From the NCBI RefSeq assembly GCF_014206815.1, contig NZ_JACHNP010000001.1, forward strand, positions 1,826,456 to 1,890,455: DNA of 64,000 nt, in the 5' to 3' direction. The notes under the pieces are model-generated. The model worked only from the letters and a program-made list of their open reading frames with translations, was not told where the DNA came from and did no database searches. Below, one piece after another: positions 16,013 through 24,121 of the stretch. How positions within the stretch are numbered: position 1 is the first letter of the stretch; each line of letters starts with the position of its first letter. Source of the DNA: Xanthomonas sp. F10 (GTDB taxonomy: Bacteria > Pseudomonadota > Gammaproteobacteria > Xanthomonadales > Xanthomonadaceae). The position numbers were made by a program, and so were the translations under genes.

Positions 16013-16867
16013 ATGAACACACCGACACGCAGATCCGCAACCCTCGCATTGCTGCTCCTCGCTGCCCTGCCCGCCTTCGCCCACGACATCGCCGGTCCGC
16101 AGGCGCCCATCGCGGTGCAGATGTACACGCTGCGCAACGCCGGCTCGCTCGACCAACAGTTGAAGATCGTCCATGACGCGGGCGTGGGCGCGGTGGAAAC
16201 GGTCGGCACGCAGAACATCGGCGCGGTCGAACTCAAGCAGCTGCTGGACAAGTATTCGATCAAGGCGATCTCCTCGCACGTGCAGTTGGCCGATCTACGC
16301 AAGGATCTGGACGGCGCGGTGGCCTTCAATCGGTCGATCGGCAACACGACGCTGGTGGTGCCTTACCTGGACCAGAGGGAGCGGCCCACCGATGCCGCAG
16401 GCTGGACCGCGCTGGGCAAGGAGCTGGGCCAACTCGCGAAGCGGGCACGCGCCAAGGGCATGCGCCTGGCCTACCACAACCACGACTTCGAACTGGTCGA
16501 CTTCGATGGCAAGACCGGCCTGGAACTGCTGTTCGCCGCGGCCGGCCCCGATCTGCAGACCGAGCTGGACCTGGCCTGGGTCGCGCGCGCGGGCTACGAC
16601 CCGGCGGTGATGCTGGGCAAGTTCAAGGGCCGCCTGTTCGCGGTCCACGCCAAGGACAATGCACCGAAAGGCCAGGCCAAAGACGAAGGGGGCTTCGCCG
16701 CCGTCGGCCAGGGCGTGCTGGACTGGAGCGCGATCCTGCCTGCCGCGGCGGCCAGCGGCGTGCAGTGGTACATCATCGAGCACGACCAACCGCGCGATCC
16801 GGCCACCGTCATCAAGACCGGAGCGGCGTACCTGCGCGACCACCTGCCCGCCGCCACGCCGCGTTAG
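16013..16867 (+). CDS. Secreted sugar isomerase/epimerase-like TIM-barrel protein
   Basis: A protein of 284 residues. The start MNTPTRRSATLALLLLAALP is a signal peptide ending AFA-HD, so this TIM barrel acts in the periplasm, unlike the one at 12560. Conserved pieces include IAVQMYTLRN, LAYHNHDFEL, TELDLAWVARAG, FAVHAKDN and YIIEHDQ, consistent with metal-dependent xylose-isomerase-like enzymes. ATG 16013 is preferred to the adjacent TTG 16010 because GGGAGGA at 15999 then sits 8 bases away. Placed with a cytochrome c and facing the dehydrogenase genes, it may process the 3-keto-glycoside outside the cytoplasm. Confidence 0.85.
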   Translation: MNTPTRRSATLALLLLAALPAFAHDIAGPQAPIAVQMYTLRNAGSLDQQLKIVHDAGVGAVETVGTQNIGAVELKQLLDKYSIKAISSHVQLADLRKDLDGAVAFNRSIGNTTLVVPYLDQRERPTDAAGWTALGKELGQLAKRARAKGMRLAYHNHDFELVDFDGKTGLELLFAAAGPDLQTELDLAWVARAGYDPAVMLGKFKGRLFAVHAKDNAPKGQAKDEGGFAAVGQGVLDWSAILPAAAASGVQWYIIEHDQPRDPATVIKTGAAYLRDHLPAATPR

Positions 16868-16884
16868 TCCTAAAGGAGGCCTGC

Positions 16885-17181
16885 TTGAAAACGATCCTGA
16901 CGATGGCCGTGGTGCTGCTGGGGACGACGCTTGCGGCCACGGCGCGGTCCAAGGACGACCCGACGGCCGGCGCGCAGCTCTACGCAACCCACTGCACGGC
17001 CTGCCATGGCGCGAATCGCGCGGGCGTCCCGCCCACGTTCCCCGCGCTGACCGACGTGGGCAAGCGCCTGCAGCCCGCGCAGATCAAGGAGAAGATCCGC
17101 AACGGCGGCGGGTTGATGCCGCCCTTCTCGCAGTTGTCCCAACAGGACGTGGACAACCTCGCCAGCTTCCTGGCGCACTAG
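16885..17181 (+). CDS. Small periplasmic cytochrome c
   Basis: A 98-residue protein with signal peptide KTILTMAVVLLGTTLAATA and one haem site, HCTACHG, followed by a distal LMPPFSQL that supplies the Met ligand. It starts at TTG 16885, preceded by the exceptionally strong TAAAGGAGG 5 bases away; no ATG is present there. It is the likely electron acceptor for the GMC flavoprotein at 18641-20326. Known glucoside 3-dehydrogenases pair a flavoprotein with a cytochrome c. It is the last gene of the rightward operon. Confidence 0.88.
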   Translation: MKTILTMAVVLLGTTLAATARSKDDPTAGAQLYATHCTACHGANRAGVPPTFPALTDVGKRLQPAQIKEKIRNGGGLMPPFSQLSQQDVDNLASFLAH

Positions 17182-17224
17182 GGCGTATCGCCATTCCCAC
17201 GGATGCCGCATCGGTCATGGCCGG

Positions 17225-17282
17225 CGGCTTGACCGGACTGGCCGTCGGGTCAAGCCGAGCGGCGCCGGCCACGCGCCGGCGC
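17225..17282. terminator. Two hairpins between convergent operons
   Basis: CGGCTTGACC/GGTCAAGCCG forms a perfect 10-bp stem at 17225-17257, and GCGCCGG/CCGGCGC a second at 17262-17282 that reaches the stop codon of the PF06439 gene. They separate the ends of the two facing operons. Confidence 0.6.
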
Positions 17283-18025
17283 TACAACTCGCGTACCCAG
17301 ATATTGCGGTAGCTCACCTTGGAATCGTGCTCCTGCAGCAGGATCGGCGCGCAGGCATGCGGCGCGTACGACGGTGCGCCGATGTACTCGGTCTTGCCGG
17401 ACAGCACGGTGTCGTTCTGCACCAGGACGCCGTTGTGCAGGACGGTGATGCGGGCCGGTGACGTGAGACCGCCACCCTGCGAGAAACGGGGCGCCTTCCA
17501 GATGATGTCGTACGCCTGCCACTGGCCTGGCGCACGCGAGGCATTCACCAGCGGAATGGCCTGCTTGTAGATCGCACCGGCCTGGCCGTTGGCATAGGTC
17601 GGGTTGTTGTCGCTGTCGAGCACCTGCAACTCATAGCGTTCCTGCAGGAAGATGCCACTGTTGCCGCGCTGCTGGCCTTCGAATCCGCGGGTCGCGGTGG
17701 GCGTGCGCCACTCCACGTGCAACTGGATGTCGCAGAAGCGCTGCTTGGTGCGGATGCCCTTGCTGCCCGGCACCACGGTCAGCGCGCCGTCGGCGACGGT
17801 CCAGGGTGCGCGTCCGCCCTGCTCAGACTCCCAGGCCGACAGATCCTTGCCATCGAACAGCACGATCGCATCGGAGGGCGCGCCGCCCGGGGGCGTGGCC
17901 ACGATCGCAGGCACGGGCTTCCACACTTCGGTCTTGGTCGGGTCGCGTGCGGGATCGCCGTCGGCCTGCGCGAATGCAGGCGCCGCGGCCAGCAGGCAGG
18001 CGGCCATCAGCAGGGGTCTGGTCAT
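17282..18025 (-). CDS. PF06439 (DUF1080, 3-keto-disaccharide hydrolase type) secreted protein
   Basis: A 247-residue protein with signal peptide MTRPLLMAACLLAAAPAFA. It then has the family hallmarks LFDGKDLSAWE, APWTVADGALTV, DIQLHVEWRTP, RGNSGIFLQERYELQVLDS and a C-terminal VSYRNIWVREL, in a jelly-roll fold. Characterised members of this family cleave 3-keto-glycosides by beta-elimination or hydrolysis. It lies 43 bases downstream of the Tat subunit and reads with it and the GMC gene. This supports cleavage of the 3-keto product in the periplasm. Confidence 0.88.
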   Translation of the reverse strand: MTRPLLMAACLLAAAPAFAQADGDPARDPTKTEVWKPVPAIVATPPGGAPSDAIVLFDGKDLSAWESEQGGRAPWTVADGALTVVPGSKGIRTKQRFCDIQLHVEWRTPTATRGFEGQQRGNSGIFLQERYELQVLDSDNNPTYANGQAGAIYKQAIPLVNASRAPGQWQAYDIIWKAPRFSQGGGLTSPARITVLHNGVLVQNDTVLSGKTEYIGAPSYAPHACAPILLQEHDSKVSYRNIWVREL

Positions 18026-18068
18026 CGTGTTTCCAGGAACGGGAGGAAGGGCCAGGCGTGGCGGTCCA

Positions 18069-18641
18069 TCAGCTGGTTGCCCAAGCGGGCGTGCCGGGAA
18101 CATAGGTGGTGTCCTCGTAGCGGCCCGGCACGGCGACGTAGCGCAGCACGTCGTTCGCGCCGACCTGGGAAGTGAAGAAGCCGAAGATGGTCAGCTGCTT
18201 GAGCATCGTGAAGGGATGCGGCATCGCGTCCGCCGCTTTGGCGGTCCCGGTGTCGGTCAAGTCGATGATGTGTTTCCTGGCTTCCGCATCCAGGGCGCGC
18301 AGCAACTCGGTGCGGGCCTGTGGGGTGAGCGACACGAAGCGACCGCCGGCACGTTTGTCGATCTCGGCCAGGCCGGCGCGGAACGCCGCCTGCTGCCGGG
18401 CGGTGTAGCAGTCGGTGACGAATTTGGCCATGAACGCGCCGGCGCCGGCGTCCTTCGCCCCCGGCGTCTTGGTCCGCGGCAGGATGGTCTCGGCGATCTC
18501 GTCCAGCGTGGCGACATCGGTGACGGAGAAGAGCGCCTTCGCCCCCGCGACCGGCGCCTGTGCCTGGACCAGCGCGGGCAGGCCCACCATGGCCGCACCC
18601 GTGGCGGCGACGATCATCTTCAGTAGTTCGCGGCGTTCCAT
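18069..18641 (-). CDS. Tat-exported small subunit of a GMC dehydrogenase (Gluconate_2-dh3 family)
   Basis: A 190-residue protein. It begins MERRELLKMIVAATGAAM, a twin-arginine signal (RRELLK). The body reads DVATLDEIAETILPRTKTPG, then a helical domain ending GRYEDTTYVPGTPAWATS. Such subunits carry the leaderless flavoprotein through the Tat pathway as a hitch-hiker complex. Its start codon overlaps the stop of the GMC gene by one base (TGATG), so the two are translationally coupled and probably made 1:1. Confidence 0.88.
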   Translation of the reverse strand: MERRELLKMIVAATGAAMVGLPALVQAQAPVAGAKALFSVTDVATLDEIAETILPRTKTPGAKDAGAGAFMAKFVTDCYTARQQAAFRAGLAEIDKRAGGRFVSLTPQARTELLRALDAEARKHIIDLTDTGTAKAADAMPHPFTMLKQLTIFGFFTSQVGANDVLRYVAVPGRYEDTTYVPGTPAWATS

Positions 18642-20326
18642 CACAGGTTCCCCGCTTTCAGTTCGCGCACGGCATGATCGGCGGCACGTGCGGTCAGCGC
18701 CATGTAGGTCAGCGAGGGATTGACGCAGGCGCTGGAGGTCATGCAGGCGCCGTCGGTTACGTAGACGTTCGGCGCGTCCCAGACCTGGTTGTACTGGTTC
18801 AGCACGGAGTTCTTGCGGTCCCGGCCCATGCGCGCGGTGCCCATCTCGTGGATACCCTTGCCCGGCGCGTAGTCGGCATCGTGCATCTTCACGTCCTTGA
18901 CGCCGGCCGCCTCCAGCATCTCGGCGGCATCGGCGGCCATGTCCTTGCGCATGGCCTTTTCGTTCTCGCGCATCGCCACGTCCATCGCCAGCACCGGCAA
19001 CCCCCATTTGTCCTTGCGCTGCGGGTCCAGGCGGATCGTGTTGTCGTGGTGCGGCAGCATTTCGCCGAATCCGGTCATGCCGATGCGCCAGTCGCCCGGC
19101 ACGGTCAGCGCTTCCTTCAGGTCCGCGCCGATGTTCAGTTCGGCGATCTCGCGCGACCAGCCGGTGCGGCTCGCGCCGCCCTGGTAGCCGAAGCCACGCA
19201 GGTAGCCGCGCTTGTCTCCGGCGACGTTGCGGAACCGCGGCACGTAGAAGCCGCAGGGACGCCGGCCGAAGTAGTACTTGTCGTCGTAGCCCTCGACCCG
19301 GCCAGAGGCACCGGCGCCGAAATGATGGTCCATCACGTTGTGCCCGAGCTCGCCGGACGACGACCCGAGGCCACCGTCCCAGACATCGGTGGCCGAGTTC
19401 ATCAGCAACCAGGTCGAATTGAAGGAGGACGCGTTGAGGAAGATGACACTGGCCGTGTACTGGTAGGTCTGCCCGCTCTCGGCGTCGATGATCTCCACGC
19501 CGCGCGCACGCTTGCGGTCCTTGTCGTAGAGCACCTCCTTGACGATCGAGAACGGCCGCAAGGTCAGGTTGCCCGTCTTCATGGCCGCCGGCAGCGTGGC
19601 CGCCTGGGTCGAGAAGTAAGCGCCGAAAGGACAGCCCAGGATGCACTTGTTGCGATACTGGCAGTTGACGCGGCCTTGCTCGACCTTGGGCTGGGTGATG
19701 TTGGCGGTGCGCGAGTGGATCAGGTGCCTGGTGCCGCCAAAGGCCTTCTTGATCCGCGCGGCGACGTCCTTCTCGACGATGTTCAACGGGATCGGAGGCA
19801 GGAACTCGCCGTCCGGCAACACGTCCAGTCCCTCGCGCGTGCCGGCGATGCCGGCGAACTTCTCCACGTGGTCGTACCACGGTGCGATGTCGGCGTACCG
19901 GATCGGCCAATCGGTGGCGATGCCATCCTTGAGGTTCGCCTCGAAATCCAGGTCCGACAGGCGATAGCTCTGCCGTCCCCACAGCAGCGAGCGGCCGCCG
20001 ACGTGATAGCCGCGGAACCAGTCGAACCGCTTGATCTCGGTGTAGGGCGATTCCTTTTCGTCGGCCCACATCCCCTGCAGGTTCTCGACCAGGCCGTAGT
20101 CGCGCATCAGCACCGGATAATCGGCCTTCATCGCCTGGGTCGGGCGGTTGCGGTGCGGGAAATCCCACGCCTCCTTCATCGCGTTGACGTAGTCCTTGAC
20201 GTGCTCGATGTTGCGTCCGCGTTCCAGCATCAGGACTTTGAGTCCCTTCTCGGTCAGTTCCTTCGCCGCCCAACCGCCACTGATTCCCGAGCCAACGACG
20301 ATGGCGTCGTAATGATTGTCTGCCAT
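18641..20326 (-). CDS. GMC family flavoprotein dehydrogenase, likely glucoside 3-dehydrogenase catalytic subunit
   Basis: A 561-residue protein without its own signal. The N-terminus DAIVVGSGISGGWAAKEL is the FAD-binding fold, and GYHVGGRSLLWGRQSYRLS is the GMC signature region. The C-terminus has EMGTARMG and CVNPSLTYMALTARAAD. Near residue 221 the motif CQYRNKCILGCPFGA has cysteines spaced C-x5-C-x3-C, as in FAD glucose dehydrogenases with a 3Fe-4S cluster that pass electrons to a cytochrome c. It should oxidise a sugar hydroxyl, probably C3 of a glucoside, in the periplasm together with the Tat subunit and the cytochrome at 16885. It lies 30 bases after the isomerase at 20357. Confidence 0.87.
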   Translation of the reverse strand: MADNHYDAIVVGSGISGGWAAKELTEKGLKVLMLERGRNIEHVKDYVNAMKEAWDFPHRNRPTQAMKADYPVLMRDYGLVENLQGMWADEKESPYTEIKRFDWFRGYHVGGRSLLWGRQSYRLSDLDFEANLKDGIATDWPIRYADIAPWYDHVEKFAGIAGTREGLDVLPDGEFLPPIPLNIVEKDVAARIKKAFGGTRHLIHSRTANITQPKVEQGRVNCQYRNKCILGCPFGAYFSTQAATLPAAMKTGNLTLRPFSIVKEVLYDKDRKRARGVEIIDAESGQTYQYTASVIFLNASSFNSTWLLMNSATDVWDGGLGSSSGELGHNVMDHHFGAGASGRVEGYDDKYYFGRRPCGFYVPRFRNVAGDKRGYLRGFGYQGGASRTGWSREIAELNIGADLKEALTVPGDWRIGMTGFGEMLPHHDNTIRLDPQRKDKWGLPVLAMDVAMRENEKAMRKDMAADAAEMLEAAGVKDVKMHDADYAPGKGIHEMGTARMGRDRKNSVLNQYNQVWDAPNVYVTDGACMTSSACVNPSLTYMALTARAADHAVRELKAGNL

Positions 20327-20356
20327 GGGTTCTACTTCACCTGGGTGGATATCGTT

Positions 20357-21253
20357 TCAGACGTCGCAGAGGCGGATCGCCTCGCGCAGCGAGCCGACGG
20401 GATCCGGTGCCGCAGGAACGAATTCCTGCGCCAGATAGCCGTCGAAACCGGTATCGCGGATCGCGCGACAGATGGCGGGATAGTGGAGCTCCTGAGCGTC
20501 CCCGATCTCGTGCCGGCCCGGAACGCCGGCGGTGTGGTAATGCTTGAAGAACGCGTGATGCTTGCCGATGGTGGCGATGATGTCGCCCTCCATGATCTGC
20601 ATGTGGTAGATGTCGTACAGCAGGCCGAAATGGTCCGAGCCGATCCGCCGGCACAGCTCGACGCCCCAGGCGGAGTGGTCGCACAGGTAGTCGGGATGAT
20701 CGACCTTGGAGTTCAGCAGCTCCATCACCAGCACGACGCCGCGCTTCTCGGCATGTCCGAGGATGCGCTTGAGCCCGACTTCGGCATGGGCCAGGCCTTC
20801 CTGCGGATCCATGCCATTCCGATTGCCGGAAAAACAGATGAGGTTGCGATAGCCGGCATCGGCCACCAGGTCGATGTGCCGCGTGTAGCGCTCGACGAGC
20901 TCATCGTGGAACTGACTGCCGGCGAAGCCCTTGTCCAGACCGATCTCCGCGCCGTTGCACATCGCGCTGTACACGCCATTGGCCTTCAGCGTGGGCCAGT
21001 CCGCCGGCCCAACCAGATCGATGGCGGCGAAACCGATGCCCTTCACCACCTGGCAAAGCTGTGCGACGGACAGCGGCGGAAACGTCCAGCGGGCGACGGA
21101 ATGCTTCAGGTTGCCCCTGAGCGGCGTGGCCGCAGCACGCGCCGGCAGCCTACCCGCCACCCCAAGGCCAAGGCTTCCAGCTATCGCCAAGCGCAGCGCG
21201 TCTCGCCTCGTGAACCCCGAGGCCGGCGCCGGTCCGATCGAATGGATAGACAT
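20357..21253 (-). CDS. Tat-exported hydroxypyruvate isomerase-like TIM-barrel protein
   Basis: A 298-residue protein. The N-terminus contains TRRDALRLAIAGSLGLGVAG, a Tat-type signal. The catalytic barrel has LLVMELLNSKVDH-like metal ligands (VLVMELLNSKVDHPDY), GLLYDIYHMQIMEGD, HYHTAGVPGRHEIG and YLAQEFVPA, closest in pattern to hydroxypyruvate isomerase/Hyi-type enzymes. AAGGTGG precedes ATG 21253; a longer in-frame start at 21619 crosses the operator and is rejected. It is the first gene of the leftward operon, with the second LacI operator 50 bases upstream. Its role is probably to isomerise or epimerise the keto-sugar. Confidence 0.82.
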   Translation of the reverse strand: MSIHSIGPAPASGFTRRDALRLAIAGSLGLGVAGRLPARAAATPLRGNLKHSVARWTFPPLSVAQLCQVVKGIGFAAIDLVGPADWPTLKANGVYSAMCNGAEIGLDKGFAGSQFHDELVERYTRHIDLVADAGYRNLICFSGNRNGMDPQEGLAHAEVGLKRILGHAEKRGVVLVMELLNSKVDHPDYLCDHSAWGVELCRRIGSDHFGLLYDIYHMQIMEGDIIATIGKHHAFFKHYHTAGVPGRHEIGDAQELHYPAICRAIRDTGFDGYLAQEFVPAAPDPVGSLREAIRLCDV

Positions 21254-21302
21254 CCACCTTCCGGCCTCCCAACCGGTGTCAAACGCTGACGAATCGCCGC
21301 GA

Positions 21303-21316
21303 TTCAATCGATTGAA
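21303..21316. promoter_or_regulatory. LacI-family operator, right copy
   Basis: TTCAATCGATTGAA is a perfect 14-bp palindrome containing the same CAATCGATTG as the site at 12531. It lies about 50 bases upstream of the leftward operon start. The two sites frame the whole locus. Confidence 0.78.
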
Positions 21317-22001
21317 CCATACGGGAGGGAATGACTTTTTTGCAAGACGCGGTGCACGAAAAGCCATGCTGCAGGGCACAACGCCTGTGGCGCTGATCGC
21401 CGCGTGACGGTGATGGAGTTTGGAAGGCGCACGGAGGTGGCCAAACAGATGTGCAGCGAAAAGCTGGCTGACATGCGTGTGAACATGCACACGCAGCGAA
21501 GCATGGCGACAAGCCGGTAAAGCCGTGTTCCCACGGCACTGGACGGCATGCAAGGTGACTGGGATGACGATTGCGACCGAAAGAGCTTCAGAGCATCCCC
21601 GCCACGCTGCTACGCGCATTCATGGAACACGAGCGTGGTGCAGCGACGAGTGCCTCCTATGTGCTTCTTCGTAGGAGCGGCTTTAGCCGCGACAGACCTT
21701 CCCGGGAAAGCCGTCGCGGCTAAAGCCGCTCCTACGACGCTTGGTCCGTCCGGCCACGCCGGCCTGCCGTAAGCGACGGCATGAACCCGGCACGAGACGC
21801 CGCGCAAAGGCGGCGCGCGAAGCGACGGCGCGCGAAACCACGTTGGCGATCAACCTGATTCGGCGAAGGCGAGAACGCGGGCACTCGCCGCGTGCATGCA
21901 CGCTTCGGCCCACCCGATGCCCATCGCCCATCGTTTACACCATCTCGGCGCAGAACACAGAGCCCAGGCCGGCAGAAAGGAAAAAATCTCGTGCAAAAAG
22001 A
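21317..22001. other. Long intergenic region with REP element
   Basis: About 690 bases with no gene that can be supported; short open frames on both strands lack ribosome sites and family features. It contains the 23-bp inverted repeat at 21671-21735 and ends at the ssb terminator. Confidence 0.6.
21671..21735. repeat. REP-like element with perfect 23-bp inverted repeats
   Basis: The arms begin GTAGGAGCGGCTTTAGCCGC at 21671-21693, with the perfect reverse complement at 21713-21735 around a 19-base loop. A copy differing by one base per arm is at 59011-59073. GTAG-tipped palindromes of this kind are spread by REP-associated tyrosine transposases. No transposase gene is in the window. Confidence 0.85.
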
Positions 22002-22036
22002 AAAACCCCGGCAAGCACACTGGCTTACCGGGGTTT
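22001..22036 (-). terminator. Terminator of ssb
   Basis: AACCCCGGCAAGC pairs with GCTTACCGGGGTT (one mismatch). On the minus strand it is followed by TTTTTCTTTTTGC. It lies 26 bases after the ssb stop. Confidence 0.85.
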
Positions 22037-22061
22037 GTCTGCATCGCAGAACCACTAAAAA

Positions 22062-22604
22062 TCAGAACGGGATATCGTCGTCCGCAAAGTCGTCCATCGG
22101 CGCGGACTGCTGCGGGGCCGGCTGCTGCCGGCGCGGGGCATAGTCCTGCCCGCCACCACCGCCACCGCCGCCCATGCCGGAGCGTTCCTGGCGCGGCGGG
22201 GCCGAGCGCTGCGGACGGTCGCCACCGCCCATGCCGCCGCCACCGCCCATGCCGCCGCCACCGCCTTCGCCGCGGCCGCCGAGCATCTGCATCTCGTCGG
22301 CGACGATGTCGGTGGAGTACTTCTCCACGCCGTCCTGGCCGGTGTACTTGTCGTAGCGGATCGAGCCTTCGACGTAGACCGAGCTGCCCTTGCGCAGGTA
22401 CTCGCCGGCGATCTCACCGAGCTTTCCGAAAAACACCACGCGATGCCACTCGGTGCGTTCCTGCTGGTTGCCGTCGCGGTCCTTGCGCACGCTGGTGGTC
22501 GCCAGGCTGATCCGGGTGATGGCCATGCCGGCCTGGGTGTACTTGGTGTCGGGATCGTTGCCGAGGTTGCCGACGAGGATGACTTTGTTGATGCCGCGGG
22601 CCAT
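22062..22604 (-). CDS. ssb: Single-stranded DNA-binding protein
   Basis: A 180-residue protein beginning [20 protein letters not shown] with the conserved OB-fold sequence [21 protein letters not shown]. After about residue 115 comes a Gly-rich flexible linker with long Gly runs. The acidic C-terminal tip [10 protein letters not shown] recruits partner proteins of replication and repair. An upstream in-frame start at 22799 is rejected, as SSB always begins close to the OB fold. It is divergent from the prenyl synthase gene. Confidence 0.97.
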   Translation of the reverse strand: MARGINKVILVGNLGNDPDTKYTQAGMAITRISLATTSVRKDRDGNQQERTEWHRVVFFGKLGEIAGEYLRKGSSVYVEGSIRYDKYTGQDGVEKYSTDIVADEMQMLGGRGEGGGGGMGGGGGMGGGDRPQRSAPPRQERSGMGGGGGGGGQDYAPRRQQPAPQQSAPMDDFADDDIPF

Positions 22605-22851
22605 GAGCTGCTTCCGTCTGGGGTCTCCGCGGCCGGGAGCACGCGGAGCGGTAAAGAAGATTTCGGGGAGCAATCCTAACATCGCCGGGCTGGAGCGGCC
22701 TGCGCCAGGCGCCCGCGGGCACCCCGGAAAACGCCGCATTGGCCTGTCGGAATCCTGCCGGGGCGCCGCCCACAGGGCGCGCGGACCCAGGCGTGGCAAG
22801 CCCTCCGCCCCCTGCCCCGGCCCGCAGCGGGACGGATGTGGCCGCGCAGCC

Positions 22852-22857
22852 TATACT
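22852..22857 (+). promoter_or_regulatory. -10 box of the polyprenyl synthase gene
   Basis: TATACT at 22852-22857 places transcription start about 20 bases before the ATG at 22884. A clear -35 box is not seen. The same TATACT motif precedes the POT gene. Confidence 0.45.
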
Positions 22858-22883
22858 TTGCGCACGTTTCCAGTCCTGTCCGC

Positions 22884-23882
22884 ATGAGCATCGCCGAATC
22901 CCTCAGCCCCGCCCTGGGCCTACCCCAGATCCAGATGCTCGCCGCGCCGGACATGGCCGCGGTGGACGCCCTGATCCGCCGCCGCCTGGCCTCGGACGTC
23001 GTGCTGATCAACCAGATCGCCGACCACATCGTCTCCGCCGGCGGCAAGCGCCTGCGGCCGATGCTGGTGGTGCTGGCCGGCCGCGCCTGCGGCGCCGGCG
23101 GGCCGATGCAGCACCAGTTGGCGGCGATCATCGAATTCATCCACACCTCGACCCTGCTGCACGACGACGTGGTGGACGAATCGGACCTGCGCCGCGGCCG
23201 CAGCACCGCCAACGCCCTGTGGGGCAACGCGCCCAGCGTCCTGGTCGGCGACTTCCTGTATTCGCGCAGCTTCCAGCTGATGGTGGAGCTGGACAGCATG
23301 GCGGTGATGCGCCTGCTGGCCGACACCACCAACCGCATCGCCGAGGGCGAGGTGCTGCAGCTGTTGCACGTGCACAACCCGGACACCGACGAGGCCGCCT
23401 ACCTGCGCGTGATCGAGCGCAAGACCGCGGTGTTGTTCGCCGCCGGCACCCGCCTGGGCGCGCTGGCCTCCGGCGCCAGCGAGGACGTGCAGGAGCGGCT
23501 GTACGACTACGGCATGCAGCTGGGCTATGCGTTCCAGATCGCCGACGACGTGCTCGACTACACCGCCGACGCCGCCGACCTGGGCAAGAACCTGGGCGAC
23601 GACCTGGCCGAGGGCAAGGCCACGCTGCCGCTGATCCACGCCATGGCGCATGCCGACGACGCGACCCGCGCACGCCTGCGCCAGATCGTCGAACAGGGCG
23701 ACGCCAGCGCGATGCCGGAGGTGCTGGCCGCGATCGAGGCGAGCAGCAGCATCGACTACAGCCGCCGCCGCGCGGCCGACTACGCCACCGCCGCCGAGCG
23801 CGCCCTGGACGGCCTGCCGGAGAACGAGGCCGTGGCCGCCCTGCGCGGACTGGCGCGGTACGCGGTGTCGCGGAAGCATTGA
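22884..23882 (+). CDS. ispB: Polyprenyl (octaprenyl) diphosphate synthase
   Basis: A 332-residue trans-prenyltransferase. It has the two aspartate-rich Mg-binding motifs, DDVVDES near residue 94 and DDVLD near 221, plus GGKRLRP for binding isopentenyl diphosphate and DLAEGKATLPLI downstream of the second motif. It elongates farnesyl diphosphate to make the ubiquinone side chain, most likely C40. It is a single-gene unit, followed by a palindromic repeat element. Confidence 0.92.
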   Translation: MSIAESLSPALGLPQIQMLAAPDMAAVDALIRRRLASDVVLINQIADHIVSAGGKRLRPMLVVLAGRACGAGGPMQHQLAAIIEFIHTSTLLHDDVVDESDLRRGRSTANALWGNAPSVLVGDFLYSRSFQLMVELDSMAVMRLLADTTNRIAEGEVLQLLHVHNPDTDEAAYLRVIERKTAVLFAAGTRLGALASGASEDVQERLYDYGMQLGYAFQIADDVLDYTADAADLGKNLGDDLAEGKATLPLIHAMAHADDATRARLRQIVEQGDASAMPEVLAAIEASSSIDYSRRRAADYATAAERALDGLPENEAVAALRGLARYAVSRKH

Positions 23883-23904
23883 TCGCCGGCGCGCTGCGCG
23901 CGCC

Positions 23905-24076
23905 GGATTGGGATTGGGGAGTCGGGATTCGGGATTGGTTAAAAGCGGCTTGTCTGAGATCCGACGCACGCACCGCTGGATCACAGACCAAGTCAACGGC
24001 GCACACGCCTTAGATCTGGTTACGCAGTGGAATTGGCAAAGCGCGATGTACCGCTTTTGCCAATCCCCAATCCCGC
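23905..24076. repeat. Palindromic intergenic element with GGGATT arms and AAAAGCGG inner ends
   Basis: The left arm is GGATTGGGATTGGGGAGTCG, continuing to GGATTGGTTAAAAGCGG (23905-23948). The right arm, ACCGCTTTTGCCAATCCCCA and on (24048-24076), is its near reverse complement. About 100 bases without coding character separate them. Further CCCGACTCCC/CCTAATCCC tracts run into the end of the hydrolase gene. The same arm pattern is found at 40172, 43559 and, as single arms, at 2057, 4461 and 50683. Confidence 0.75.
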
Positions 24077-24121
24077 CAAGCGCGCAGTGCGAGGCACCTC
24101 CCGACTCCCGGAGGCACCTCC

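Noticed and set aside
18560-21289. A 909-codon open frame on the plus strand
   Set aside because: It is antisense to the GMC and isomerase genes and shows the same shadow composition.
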